A program made the position numbers and the translations under genes. The notes below the pieces were generated by a model. It searched no databases. It was not told the origin of the DNA and worked only from the letters and a program-made list of their open reading frames with translations. This document shows, in pieces, positions 1-8,863 of a DNA stretch of 64,000 nucleotides (positions are counted from its first letter, which is position 1; every line of letters begins with the position of its first letter). The stretch is from Virgisporangium aurantiacum (GTDB taxonomy: Bacteria > Actinomycetota > Actinomycetes > Mycobacteriales > Micromonosporaceae): the NCBI RefSeq assembly GCF_016863635.1, contig NZ_BOPG01000027.1, positions 186,001-250,000 on the forward strand, read 5' to 3'.

Positions 1-785
1 GCTCCGTAGCCGGTGCCGATCGCGAACATGGTGACGGTGTAGAAGACGCCGATGGCGAGGATCGCCACGTACGTGGCCCGCGGGACGCTGCGTCGCGGGT
101 CGCGGGCCTCCTCGCCGTAGATCGTGGTCGCCTCGAAGCCGACGAAGCACGAGAACGCGAACATGACGGCGATACCGGCCGCGCCGTCGAACACGGTGGT
201 GGGGTCGAACGCCTCGAACGCGAGCCCCGACGCGCCGCCGCGGACGATGACGACGACGTCCATGACGAGCAGGACGACCACTTCGGCGACGAGCAGCACG
301 CCGAGCACCCGGGCGCTCAGGCCCACGTCCCGGTAGCCGAGCACGGCCACGATCGCGACACCGACGAACGCCCACACCTGCCACGGCAGGTCGAGCCCCC
401 ACTTGTCGTCCACTGTGGACTGTGCGAACGCGCCGAGCTGGCCGACGATGCCGGCGAGCATGCAGTTGTACGCGAGGAGGGCGACGAACGCGGCGGCGTG
501 GCCGGCTGCACCGCCGAGTCCGTGGGAGATGTACGTGGCGAAGCCGCCCGCACCGGTCACGTGCCGGCTCATCGTGGCGTAGCCGACGGCGAAGAGCAGC
601 AGGACGACCGTCGCCGCGACGTACGCGCCGGGCGCGCCGATGCCGTTGGCGCCGAAGACCAGCGGGGCCGCGCCGAGCGTCGCGGCCAGCGGCGCGGCGG
701 CAGCGACGACGAAGAAGACGATGCCGGCGGTGCCGATGGCACCGGGACGGAGGGAGTCGGCGGCTGCTCGGGTGTCGTGGGTCAT
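1..785 (-). CDS. APC-family amino-acid permease (3' end cut by window)
   Basis: Integral membrane transporter, probably importing the amino acid or amine that the upstream operon degrades. The visible N-terminal 261 residues begin MTHDTRAAADSLRPGA and contain alternating hydrophobic segments. The first of these carries the small-residue-rich stretch typical of helix 1 of the APC superfamily, and a later segment reads FSCFVGFEATTIYGEEARDP, a characteristic APC helix 6 to loop pattern. It is the last visible gene of the minus-strand operon. Its ATG overlaps the stop of the aldehyde dehydrogenase as ATGA, so translation is probably coupled. The substrate cannot be read from sequence; context suggests an aromatic or related amino acid. 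The C-terminus lies outside the window. Confidence 0.88.
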   Translation of the reverse strand, partial: MTHDTRAAADSLRPGAIGTAGIVFFVVAAAAPLAATLGAAPLVFGANGIGAPGAYVAATVVLLLFAVGYATMSRHVTGAGGFATYISHGLGGAAGHAAAFVALLAYNCMLAGIVGQLGAFAQSTVDDKWGLDLPWQVWAFVGVAIVAVLGYRDVGLSARVLGVLLVAEVVVLLVMDVVVIVRGGASGLAFEAFDPTTVFDGAAGIAVMFAFSCFVGFEATTIYGEEARDPRRSVPRATYVAILAIGVFYTVTMFAIGTGYG

Positions 786-2245
786 CGGTCTGTCCTCCCG
801 CTTGTCGCCGGATCGTTGAACGTCAGCCACTGCCACTGGGTGAACGTCTCCCAGTTCGCTTCGCCACCGAACCGGCCGCCGTTCCCGGACGCGCCGCGCC
901 CGCCGAAGGGGGCGTGCGGTGTGTCGTTGACGGTCTGGTCGTTGATGTGGACCATTCCGGCCGGGATCCGCGCGGCGATGCGCATCGCGCGGTGCTCGGT
1001 GCGGGAGTGCACCGCCGCCGCCAGGCCGTGGTCGGTCATTGCGGCGAGGCGCAGCGCCTCCTCGTCGTCGGCGAAGACGGTGACCGGCGCGACCGGTCCG
1101 AAGATCTCCTCGGTGAACGCCGCCATGCCCGGCGTGACACCGCACAGCACCGTCGCCGGGTAGAACCGGCCGTCGGGATCGCCGCCGGCCCGAACGGTGG
1201 CGCCCGCCTCGACGGTCGCGGAGACGATGCCGGCCACCCGGAACAGTTGCCGGTCGTCGATGAGCGGACCGAGGTCCACGGTCGGGTCGGCGGCCGGGTC
1301 GCCTATGCGCAGCTTCCGCGCCCGCTCGCAGAGGAGCGCGACGTACTCCTCGGCTACCCGTTCGTGAACGAGGTGGCGGGAGGCGGCCATGCAGATCTGG
1401 CCCTGGTGGTGGAACGAGGAGAAGGCGCCGGCGGTGGCGGCCCGGTCGAGGTCGGCGTCGTCGAGGACGATGAACGGGCTGTTGCCGCCGAGTTCGAGGG
1501 TGACCTTCGTGAGGTGGCGTCCGGCGAGCTCGCCGATGCGCCGCCCGGTGGCGGTCGATCCGGTGAACGACACCAGGCCGACGCGCGGGTCGGTGACGAG
1601 CGCCTCGCCCGTTCCGGCCGCTCCGAGGACGAGCGTGAACACGCCGTCGGGGAAACCGGCCCGGCGGAACACCTCGGCGAGGACGACGCCGCCGGAGACC
1701 GGTGTGTGCGGGTCGGGCTTGAGCACGACCGTGTTGCCGAGCGCGAGCGCGGGCGCGACGGTGCGCGCCGCCAGGAGCAGCGGCACGTTCCAGGGCGTGA
1801 TGGTGCCGACGACGCCGACCGGTACGCGTTGGGCCAGGCTGATCTGTCCCGGCCGGTCGGCGGGCAGCAGCCGCCCTTGCGGCTGCATCGCGAGGGCCGC
1901 CGCCGCGCGGAGTTCGGCCAGCGTTCCGTCGATCTCGCCGGTCGCCTTCGCGACCGTCGACCCGGACTCCCGGACGAGGGTGCTCGTCACCTCGTCCCGG
2001 TGGTCGGTGAGGACCCGCGCGGCGGCGTCGAGGAGACCGGCCCGGGTGGCCGGCCCGGCTTCCGCCCAGGCGGGTTGCGCGCGGTCCGCTGTCGCCGCGG
2101 CCGTCGCGACCGCGTCGGCCGACGCCGACGCGAAGGAGCCCGACACCGCGCCGGTGGCGGGTTCCGTCACGTCGATCGTGGCGCCGCCGCCGGCGTACCA
2201 GCCCTCGGCGTAGGCGCCGAGCCGCCACCGGTCGTCGGTGAGCAT
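782..2245 (-). CDS. NAD(P)-dependent aldehyde dehydrogenase (benzaldehyde/vanillin dehydrogenase-like)
   Basis: Oxidises an aldehyde to a carboxylic acid in the cytoplasm. The 487-residue length is normal for the family. Asn153 lies in TPWNVP, the general base Glu251 in LELGG, and the nucleophile Cys285 in GQICMA. The C-terminal stretch HAPFGGRGASGNGG resembles benzaldehyde and vanillin dehydrogenases. The start chosen is the ATG whose first base is the last base of the aminotransferase stop (TGATG); a GTG one codon upstream is also possible. The gene sits after a PLP decarboxylase and a class III aminotransferase, so the likely substrate is the aldehyde released from a primary amine. The family assignment is firm; the substrate is inference. 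Confidence 0.92.
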   Translation of the reverse strand: MLTDDRWRLGAYAEGWYAGGGATIDVTEPATGAVSGSFASASADAVATAAATADRAQPAWAEAGPATRAGLLDAAARVLTDHRDEVTSTLVRESGSTVAKATGEIDGTLAELRAAAALAMQPQGRLLPADRPGQISLAQRVPVGVVGTITPWNVPLLLAARTVAPALALGNTVVLKPDPHTPVSGGVVLAEVFRRAGFPDGVFTLVLGAAGTGEALVTDPRVGLVSFTGSTATGRRIGELAGRHLTKVTLELGGNSPFIVLDDADLDRAATAGAFSSFHHQGQICMAASRHLVHERVAEEYVALLCERARKLRIGDPAADPTVDLGPLIDDRQLFRVAGIVSATVEAGATVRAGGDPDGRFYPATVLCGVTPGMAAFTEEIFGPVAPVTVFADDEEALRLAAMTDHGLAAAVHSRTEHRAMRIAARIPAGMVHINDQTVNDTPHAPFGGRGASGNGGRFGGEANWETFTQWQWLTFNDPATSGRTDR

Positions 2246-3582
2246 CACGACACGGTCCCGTCGGGGTCGAGCCGGTCGAGCGCGTCGCGTACGGCGTCGA
2301 CGATCCGGTCGGCCTGTTCGTCGGTGACGACCAGCGGGGGAGAGATCGACAGCACGTTGTCGTGGTTGCGGATGATCACGCCGTGCTTCGCCCGGATGTA
2401 CCGGGAGACGTTGGCGCCGATGTCCGGGCCCGCCGGGGTGTCGCGGACCAGTTCGAGTCCCAGCATCAGCCCGGCGCCCCGTACCTCGCCGACGGCGGAC
2501 CGGTCCGCCAACGCGGAAAGGTCGTCGAGCAGCCGCGCGCCGAGCGACGCCGACCGCTCGACCAGACCGTCGCGCTCGATGACGTCGAGGTTCGCCATCG
2601 CCACCGCGCATGCGGTCGGATGCCCGGAGTACGTGTAGCCGATGGGGAAACCGTCGGGACCGCGGTCGAGTCGGGCGGCGACCTCGGTGGAGACGAGCAC
2701 CGCACCGAGCGGCACGTATCCGCTCGTGAGTCCCTTGGCCGTCACCGTGATGTCGGGCGTGACGCCGTAGCGTTCGGTGGCGAACCAGTGGCCCGTCCGC
2801 CCGTAGGCGCAGATGACCTCGTCGGCGACGAACAGGATGCCGTTGGCCCGCAACACGTCCACGATCCGCGGCCAGTAGTCGGCCGGCGGCGTCACCATGC
2901 CGGCCACGCCCATCACCGGCTCACCGACGAACGCGGCGATCCGCCCCGGCCCCACCTCGGCGATGACCCGTTCCAGTTCACGCACGCAGAAATCGGTCGG
3001 GTCGGCACCGTCGAAGAGCTCCCGCCGGTACGACCACGGTGGCGTCAGGTGCCGCACGTCCGGCAGCATCGGCGCGAAACCCACGTGGTAGTCGGCGAAG
3101 CCGGTCAGCGACCCCGACCCGTACCCGACGCCGTGGTAGGCGCTGGTGCGGGCGAGCACCACGGTGCGCCCGGGTTCGCCGCCCTCGTGGTGGTAGAACC
3201 GGGCCATCCGCAGTGCCGCCTCGATGCCTTCGGAACCGCCGCTGGTGAAGAAGACCTTTCCGGGACCGGTGGGCGCGAGCGCCGCCAGCCGGGCGGCCAG
3301 CTCGATCGCGCGCGGGTTCCCGTACTCCCAGAACGACGGGTAGTACTCCAGCCGGCCGAGCTGCTCGGTCGCGGCCGCCACCAGCGCCGGGTGGGCGTGA
3401 CCCACGTGGGTGACGGCCAGCCCGGCGGTCGCGTCGAGGTACTCCCGGCCCTCGACGTCCCAGATCAGGCATCCCGCACCGCGGTCGATGATGACGGTCC
3501 CGGGATGCGTCACCGGGCGATGCGGGTGGATGACGTGCGCCTCGTCGAGTGCCCTGAGCCTCGCGATGTCGGTCCGGGTCAT
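2245..3582 (-). CDS. Class III (omega) aminotransferase
   Basis: PLP enzyme that transfers an amino group from a primary amine or omega-amino acid, leaving an aldehyde or oxo acid. It has 445 residues. The Schiff-base lysine is Lys283 in TVTAKGLTSG, the pyridine-nitrogen aspartate is Asp254 in VADEVICAYGRTG, and the phosphate-binding loop is SGGSEGIEAA near residue 114. The ATG overlaps the decarboxylase stop as ATGA. Its place between a decarboxylase and an aldehyde dehydrogenase suggests that it deaminates the amine made by the decarboxylase. The exact substrate is unknown; putrescine, beta-alanine or aromatic amines are all handled within this family. Confidence 0.92.
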   Translation of the reverse strand: MTRTDIARLRALDEAHVIHPHRPVTHPGTVIIDRGAGCLIWDVEGREYLDATAGLAVTHVGHAHPALVAAATEQLGRLEYYPSFWEYGNPRAIELAARLAALAPTGPGKVFFTSGGSEGIEAALRMARFYHHEGGEPGRTVVLARTSAYHGVGYGSGSLTGFADYHVGFAPMLPDVRHLTPPWSYRRELFDGADPTDFCVRELERVIAEVGPGRIAAFVGEPVMGVAGMVTPPADYWPRIVDVLRANGILFVADEVICAYGRTGHWFATERYGVTPDITVTAKGLTSGYVPLGAVLVSTEVAARLDRGPDGFPIGYTYSGHPTACAVAMANLDVIERDGLVERSASLGARLLDDLSALADRSAVGEVRGAGLMLGLELVRDTPAGPDIGANVSRYIRAKHGVIIRNHDNVLSISPPLVVTDEQADRIVDAVRDALDRLDPDGTVS

Positions 3583-5024
3583 GGGTGTGCACCTCCTGAT
3601 GTGATGCGCGCGCCGGTTTCGCGCACGATGTCGACGAGGAGGTCGACGTCGGCCTCCGTGGTTCGCCAGTTGACGATCGCCGGCCGCAGTGCGGTGACGC
3701 CGTCGTAGACGGTGGAACCCAGATAGACCCGGCCGTCGGCGACGACCTCGGTGGCGAGCCGGGCGTTCAGATCGTCGAGCCGGTCCGCCGGCAGGCCCGG
3801 CGGTCGGTACCGGAAACACACGACGCACAGCTGCGCCGGCGCGAGGAGTTCGAGATCGGGCGCGCCGTCGACCCGGTCGGCGAGGTGACGCGCCAGCCGC
3901 AGGTGCCGTTCCACCATCTCCCGATGACCGTCGCGCCCGTACGCCCGCAGCGTCGCCCAGATCGGCAACGCGCGGGCCCGGCGCGACGACTCCGGTCCCC
4001 GGGTGTTGTAGTCGATGTGGTCGTCGTCGCCCGACCTCAGGTACGCCGCACCCCACGAACCGAAGGCGCGGGTCAGCAGGTCGGGGTCGCGGACGAACAC
4101 GAACCCGCAGTCGTACGGGACGTTGAGCCACTTGTGCCCGTCGGCGGCGACCGAGTGGGCGCGCTCGATGCCCCGGGTCAGATGCGCGGAGACCGGTGAC
4201 AGCGCGGCGAACAGCCCGAAGGCGCCGTCGACGTGCAGCCACGCGCCGTGCCGGTCGGCCAGGTCGGCGAGGTCGTCGATCGGGTCGAACGCGCCGGTGT
4301 TGACGTCGCCCGCGCTGGCCAGCAGGACCGCCGGCCCGTCGACGGCGGCGAGCGTCTCCGCCAGCGCATCGAGGTCGAGGCGTCCGGTGCCGTCGGCCGC
4401 GTGCACCCGCACGGTGTCCCGGCCGCAGCCGAGGATCTGCAACGCCTTGCGGACGCTGGGGTGCACCAGGCCGCTGGAGAGCACCGGCATCGGCGGGAGG
4501 CCGGCGAAGCCGGTCGCGGTGATGTCGACGCCGTGCCGGTCGGCCCACCACCACCGTGCCGCCGCGAGACCGGTGAGGTTGGCGAGGGTGGCGCTCGGCG
4601 TGAGCACCCCGCCGTGCCCGGACGGCAGGCCGAACAGGTCCTTGAGCCAGCGCAGCACGACGGTCTCGGCGGTGCTCGCCAGCGGCGACGCCGTCCACAG
4701 GCCGCCGGCCTGGTCGAGCAGCGACGTCACCCAGTCGCCGGCCATGGCGGCCGGGGTCGAGCCGCCGACCACGAAGTGGAAGAAGCGGGGCCCGGTGGAG
4801 TGGGTGGCCGTGGCGAGACCGATCCGCAGCAGTTCCGCCACGGCGTCGAGGGCGCCGGTACCCGCCTCGGGGAGGTCGCCGCCGAGGTCGTCGAGGGTGG
4901 GCTTGCCGTCGACGTCGCGGACCGGCCGGTCGGGCAGCGCGTCGAGGTACGGCCGGGCCCGTTCGTGCACGAGGTCGAGCGCGTCGGCGGCGAGGTGTTG
5001 TGTCCACAGTGGATCGCTGGTCAT
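3579..5024 (-). CDS. PLP-dependent group II amino-acid decarboxylase
   Basis: Predicted to decarboxylate an L-amino acid to the amine, as in the aromatic-amino-acid and glutamate decarboxylase family. It has 481 residues. The internal aldimine lysine is Lys298 in SVAADGHKWLNVPYDCG, the cofactor aspartate is Asp266 in WLHVDGAFG, and the N-terminal substrate-side motif THSTGPRFFHFVVGG is present. The ATG at 5024 overlaps the stop of the FAH-family gene as ATGA, so it is preferred to the GTG three codons upstream. The operon also encodes an aminotransferase and an aldehyde dehydrogenase, which together would turn an amino acid into a carboxylic acid with one carbon fewer. Confidence 0.9.
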   Translation of the reverse strand: MTSDPLWTQHLAADALDLVHERARPYLDALPDRPVRDVDGKPTLDDLGGDLPEAGTGALDAVAELLRIGLATATHSTGPRFFHFVVGGSTPAAMAGDWVTSLLDQAGGLWTASPLASTAETVVLRWLKDLFGLPSGHGGVLTPSATLANLTGLAAARWWWADRHGVDITATGFAGLPPMPVLSSGLVHPSVRKALQILGCGRDTVRVHAADGTGRLDLDALAETLAAVDGPAVLLASAGDVNTGAFDPIDDLADLADRHGAWLHVDGAFGLFAALSPVSAHLTRGIERAHSVAADGHKWLNVPYDCGFVFVRDPDLLTRAFGSWGAAYLRSGDDDHIDYNTRGPESSRRARALPIWATLRAYGRDGHREMVERHLRLARHLADRVDGAPDLELLAPAQLCVVCFRYRPPGLPADRLDDLNARLATEVVADGRVYLGSTVYDGVTALRPAIVNWRTTEADVDLLVDIVRETGARITSGGAHP

Positions 5025-5842
5025 CGGGTACACCTGTTTCGTTGGGTGCCGACGCCCTCGATCGTCGTGACGACCTCCTGGCCGGCGGTCAGGAACACGC
5101 GGGGATCGCGGCCGGCGCCGACCCCGCCCGGCGTACCGGTCGCGATGAGGTCGCCGGGCAGCAGCGTGATGATCTGGCTGATGTAGGCGATGGTTTCCGC
5201 GACGCCGAAGAGCAGGTCGCCGGTGCGGGCCGACTGCATGACGACGCCGTCCACGGCGCAGCTGATGGCGAGGTCAGGTTCGCCGTCCGGGAACTCGTCC
5301 CTGGTGACCAGGTACGGGCCGACGGGTGTGGTCGCCTCGAACGTCTTGCCGGACAGGAACTCCCGGGTCCGGTGCTGCCAGTCGCGTGCCGTCACGTCGT
5401 TGACGACCGTGTAGCCGGCCACGTGGTCGAGCGCGTGCCGCGCGTCGACGCGGCGCGCGGGGCGTCCGATCACCACGCCGAGCTCGGCCTCCCAGTCGAC
5501 CTGGTCGCTCACCGAGGGCAGCGCGATCGGGTCGAACGCACCGATCAGCGCGCCGTCGAACTTCGCGAACAGCGTCGGGAAGGCGGGTGGCTCGCGGCCC
5601 ATCTCGCTGATGTGGGAGCGGTAGTTCAGGCCCAGACACACGATCTTGTTCGGACGCGGTACGGCCGGCGCGAACCCGTCCTCCCGCGGCCGGAACCGCG
5701 GCCCGTCGTCCGCCGCGAGCGACTCCCAGTCCGGCATCCGGAGCAGTTCGTTCAGGTCGGCCGCCGGCAGCAGCACCGCGTCGTCGGCCGCCACACGCGC
5801 GGCCCGGGTTCCGGTGTCCGTGCGTACCGTCGCGAGTCTCAT
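5021..5842 (-). CDS. Fumarylacetoacetate hydrolase (FAH) family protein
   Basis: Hydrolyses a C-C bond in, decarboxylates or isomerises a ring-opened aromatic intermediate. It has 273 residues, with a short N-terminal domain and the FAH catalytic domain from about residue 68 (NKIVCLGLNYRSH). The metal-binding acidic pair lies in VDWEAELGVVIG, followed by NDVTARDWQ and the C-terminal GDLIATGTPGGVG signature. The ATG overlaps the monooxygenase stop as ATGA. It lies beside an extradiol dioxygenase and a flavin hydroxylase, which fits a meta-cleavage pathway. Hydrolase, 4-oxalocrotonate decarboxylase-like or isomerase activity cannot be told apart from sequence alone. Confidence 0.9.
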   Translation of the reverse strand: MRLATVRTDTGTRAARVAADDAVLLPAADLNELLRMPDWESLAADDGPRFRPREDGFAPAVPRPNKIVCLGLNYRSHISEMGREPPAFPTLFAKFDGALIGAFDPIALPSVSDQVDWEAELGVVIGRPARRVDARHALDHVAGYTVVNDVTARDWQHRTREFLSGKTFEATTPVGPYLVTRDEFPDGEPDLAISCAVDGVVMQSARTGDLLFGVAETIAYISQIITLLPGDLIATGTPGGVGAGRDPRVFLTAGQEVVTTIEGVGTQRNRCTR

Positions 5843-7437
5843 CGGGTCACCCTTTCTGCCGCCGGAGCGGACGCCGGCGCGCCGGGCGCCCGGCGGCGGC
5901 GCAGCTCGTCCAGGACCGCCGACGCGGCGTCGGGCCGGAAGACGGCCGCGACGACCCGGTCGGGTCGCACGAGCACGAAGTGGCCGCGCAGCGCGGCGAA
6001 CTGTTGCTGGAGCGCGCCGTCGGTGTCGGCGACGGTGACGCGGTCCGCGTGTTCGGCCGGCCGCCGGTCGTCGAGGACCACCGCGACGCGGGCGTGATCC
6101 TGTCCGTCCACTGTGGACCATGCTTTGTCGTCGACATCGATGCCGAGCAGTGCGCCGCCGTCGCCGAGCACGCGGTCGAGCCGGGTCGGCCGGTGGCTGC
6201 CGGGCAGCAGCACGAGCGGCTGCGGCAACGGGGCGCCCACGAACCCGCGGCCGGGCCCGGTCGGTGCGGCGACCAGGTATCCGTCCCGGAAGCGCCCGAC
6301 CGGCCAGTACCGCATCTGTTCGAGGAACCGGCGCGCCGGCGGCACCCGCATCGCCAGGCGGACGGCCAGGTCCCGCACGGCCGCGCGGCGCCGGCTGGTC
6401 GTCATGACCACCTCGCCCAGCCGCACCGACAGCGCCACCATCGCTTCGGCGTGCGGCCGGCGCTCGGTCTCGTAGCTGTCCAGCAGGGTCGCTCCGGCCC
6501 GCCGGCCGAGCACGTCGGCGAGCTTCCAGCACAGGTTCGCCGCGTCGCGGACCCCGGAGTTCAGTCCCTGCCCGGCGAACGGCGGCATCATGTGTGCCGC
6601 GTCGCCGAGCAGCAGGCACCGCCCGTCGCGCCAGCGGGCCGCGACGAGCGCGTGGAACCGGTAGGTGACCGCCCGTTCGAGCTGACCGGGTCGCAGCTCC
6701 CGGTACGGCCGGACCAGCCGCCGCACCAACGCGAGGTCCGGTGCCTCGCCGACCCGCCCCTCGCCGGGGGACAGCAGGAACTCGTACCGGCAGCGGCCGT
6801 CGCGTCCCGGCACGATCACGTGCGGCCGGCGCGGGTCGCCGTGATGCATGGCGTAGCGCTGGTCGTGCGGGTCGTCGAGGGTGTCGGCCACGAGCCAGAC
6901 CTGGTCGAAGGAACGGCCCAGCATCGGGACGCCCAGCAGTTGGCGCACCGCGCTCTGGCCGCCGTCGCAGCCCAGCACGTACCGGGCCCGCACCCGGTCG
7001 CCGCCGGCCAGCGACACGTCCACCCCGTCGGCGTCCTGGGTGATCCCGGTGACCTCGGCGCCGAACCGCACGCTCACGTGCGGGAAGCGGGCGAGACCGG
7101 CCACCAGCGTGCGTTCGAGGTCCGGCTGGGCGAAGGCACTCTTGACCGGATGCCCGAGCCGGTACGGCCGGCCGCCGCGCGCGTGCAGCAACGGCCGGCC
7201 GCCGGCACCGAAGTACCGGGTTCCGGTGCCGGGCAGCACGATCGCGTAGACCGCCTCGTCCCAGCCGGCCATCTGCAGCGTCCGCATCGACTCGTCGTCG
7301 AGGCTGATCGCCTTGGCGTCGGTGCTCGTCGACGGGTTGCGCTCCACGACCAGCGTCCGGATCCCGTACCGGCCGAGCAGGTTGGCCGCGGTCAGCCCGG
7401 TCGGTCCGGCACCGACGACGAGGACGTCGACGGTCAC
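5839..7437 (-). CDS. FAD-dependent aromatic-ring hydroxylase (MhpA/PHBH class A type)
   Basis: Predicted to hydroxylate an aromatic ring using NAD(P)H, FAD and oxygen. It has 532 residues. The N-terminal FAD dinucleotide fold starts VVGAGPTGLTAANLLG, the DG motif is YVLGCDGGQSAVRQLLG, and the GD motif is LLLGDAAHMMPPFAGQG followed by LNSG. A C-terminal thioredoxin-like extension after about residue 400 matches phenol and 3-(3-hydroxyphenyl)propionate hydroxylases. The GTG start gives a GTGA overlap with the dioxygenase stop, the same coupling seen through the operon. It presumably makes the catechol-type substrate for the neighbouring extradiol dioxygenase. Confidence 0.92.
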   Translation of the reverse strand: MTVDVLVVGAGPTGLTAANLLGRYGIRTLVVERNPSTSTDAKAISLDDESMRTLQMAGWDEAVYAIVLPGTGTRYFGAGGRPLLHARGGRPYRLGHPVKSAFAQPDLERTLVAGLARFPHVSVRFGAEVTGITQDADGVDVSLAGGDRVRARYVLGCDGGQSAVRQLLGVPMLGRSFDQVWLVADTLDDPHDQRYAMHHGDPRRPHVIVPGRDGRCRYEFLLSPGEGRVGEAPDLALVRRLVRPYRELRPGQLERAVTYRFHALVAARWRDGRCLLLGDAAHMMPPFAGQGLNSGVRDAANLCWKLADVLGRRAGATLLDSYETERRPHAEAMVALSVRLGEVVMTTSRRRAAVRDLAVRLAMRVPPARRFLEQMRYWPVGRFRDGYLVAAPTGPGRGFVGAPLPQPLVLLPGSHRPTRLDRVLGDGGALLGIDVDDKAWSTVDGQDHARVAVVLDDRRPAEHADRVTVADTDGALQQQFAALRGHFVLVRPDRVVAAVFRPDAASAVLDELRRRRAPGAPASAPAAERVTR

Positions 7438-7952
7438 CGCTGCTGGTCCGGCGGTGAACTCAGGATCGGTTGGTACGCCGGCCCCGGGTCGGTCAGCAGG
7501 CGCTCCGCCTCCGCGTAGATCTGCTCGACCGGTTGGTCGAGGTCGAGCGACCGGCGGAACGGTTGCCGCACGTCGCGGTCGACGCGGAGGTACACCTCGT
7601 TGCGGTTGCCCTCGGGGTCGAAGAAGTAGATGCCGAACGCGTTGCCGTGGGTCACCTCCTGCTGGACGGGCACGCCGGCCGCGCGGAAGCGCCGGTGGAA
7701 CTCGAGGAGACCGTCGAGCGAGTCCACCCGCCACGACACCTGGTGGGTCAGCTTCGCACCGTCCGGTGCCGTCCGGCCCCGCTGCAGCACCAGTTCGTGG
7801 TGCTCGGTGTCCGGTCGCGAGCTGAGGAACACGATGCCCAGGTCCGGGTCCTCGTCGGTCACGGTCAGCCCGAGGACCCGCGTGTAGAAGTCCGTCATCC
7901 GGGCCAGGTCGGTGACCCAGAAGCCGGTGTGCCCGAGCTCGATGATGCCCAC
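7434..7952 (-). CDS. VOC-superfamily extradiol (catechol 2,3-) dioxygenase-like protein
   Basis: First gene of the catabolic operon, 172 residues, probably opening a dihydroxylated ring with Fe(II) and oxygen. All three metal ligands of the type I extradiol fold are visible: His8 in ELGHTGFWV, His70 in LTHQVSW and Glu119 in GNRNEVYLR. The short single-module length is less common than the roughly 300-residue two-module enzymes, so a glyoxalase-type or other VOC activity remains possible. GTG was chosen as start because GAGGGTGA precedes it; upstream in-frame sequence would run into the operator region. It faces the IclR-family gene. Confidence 0.85.
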   Translation of the reverse strand: MGIIELGHTGFWVTDLARMTDFYTRVLGLTVTDEDPDLGIVFLSSRPDTEHHELVLQRGRTAPDGAKLTHQVSWRVDSLDGLLEFHRRFRAAGVPVQQEVTHGNAFGIYFFDPEGNRNEVYLRVDRDVRQPFRRSLDLDQPVEQIYAEAERLLTDPGPAYQPILSSPPDQQR

Positions 7953-7964
7953 GAGATCACCCTC

Positions 7965-8003
7965 GATCCTGGTTTTCAGGAACGCGATCCTGATTTTTAA
8001 GGA
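7965..8003. promoter_or_regulatory. Tandem repeat, candidate IclR-type operator
   Basis: Two near-identical elements, GATCCTGGTTTTCAGGA (from 7965) and GATCCTGATTTTTAAGGA (from 7986), repeat with a period of 21 bp, or two helical turns. Each carries a short inverted CCT/AGG pair around a T-rich centre. They lie between the divergent dioxygenase and IclR genes, just upstream of the dioxygenase ribosome-binding site. This arrangement suits cooperative binding of an IclR dimer pair. No binding data; inference from position and repetition. Confidence 0.55.
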
Positions 8004-8067
8004 GGGTAGGCGCGGGGGAGGGCGGGCGTCAACGGCCGATTTCTTGCATGCGGGTACGCTGTCCTGC

Positions 8068-8856
8068 ATGGCAGGAACCAAGATCAGCGCCTACCGTCCG
8101 CGCAACTCGACCGCCGACCGGACGCTGGACATCCTGCTGCTGTTCGACGACGCCCGCCCGACGGTCTCCGCCCTGGAGGTCACCGAGCACATCGGCGTCA
8201 CCCGGTCCTCGGCGTACCGGTACCTGCAGAGCCTCGTGTCGACCGGCTTCATCGAGGAGGCCGACGCCGGCGCGTACCGGCTCGGCCCCCGGGTGCTCGA
8301 ACTGGCCAGGCTCGCCCGCCGGAGCTACGGCCTGTCGACCCTCGCCCGGCCGGTGATGCTCCGGTTGGCCGCCGAGGTCGGCGAGACCGTCCTGCTGACC
8401 CGGCGGTCCGGCGCCGCCGTCGTCTGCCTCGAACGCGAGGAGGCGGGCGCCGGACCGGTGCGCCTGTCCTACGAGCGCGGGCACATCCTGCCCGTCAACG
8501 CCGGCGCCGCCGCCTACACGCTGCTGGCCTGGGAGCCCGACGACGAGATCGACGCCGTTCTGGCGGCCGGCGACCTCACCCGGTCCACCGAACGCACCCT
8601 CACCACGACGCACGAACTGAAGGCCAGGTTCGCCGAGATCCGCGCCGCCGGATACGCCGTCTCCCGCGGCGAACTCGACCCCGACGTGCTCGGCGTGGCC
8701 GCACCCGTCCGCAACGACCACGACACGGTGATCGCCTCGATCAGTGTCGCGGCGCTGTCCCGCCGGATCACCGACGAACGCCTGCCCGACGTCGTGGCGC
8801 GGGTGTGCCGGGCCGCGGCGGACCTCACCGAACATGTCCGGCTGGTCGACGGATGA
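8068..8856 (+). CDS. IclR-family transcriptional regulator
   Basis: DNA-binding regulator of 262 residues, divergent from and presumably controlling the aromatic/amine catabolic operon. The N-terminal winged helix-turn-helix spans about residues 15-75 (ALEVTEHIGVTRSSAYRYLQ is the recognition region). The rest is the IclR effector domain, with LEREEAGAGPVRLSYERGHILPVNAGAAA and the typical RGELDPDVLGVAAPV stretch. ATG at 8068 is the first start that leaves an intact HTH. The effector is probably the pathway substrate or a ring-cleavage product, by analogy with PcaR and PobR. Confidence 0.92.
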   Translation: MAGTKISAYRPRNSTADRTLDILLLFDDARPTVSALEVTEHIGVTRSSAYRYLQSLVSTGFIEEADAGAYRLGPRVLELARLARRSYGLSTLARPVMLRLAAEVGETVLLTRRSGAAVVCLEREEAGAGPVRLSYERGHILPVNAGAAAYTLLAWEPDDEIDAVLAAGDLTRSTERTLTTTHELKARFAEIRAAGYAVSRGELDPDVLGVAAPVRNDHDTVIASISVAALSRRITDERLPDVVARVCRAAADLTEHVRLVDG

Positions 8857-8863
8857 CGGCCGG

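Noticed and set aside
422..2638. Long plus-strand open frame of 738 codons over the permease and aldehyde dehydrogenase
   Set aside because: Arginine-rich, no recognisable domain, and antisense to two genes with full catalytic motifs; a GC-rich shadow frame.
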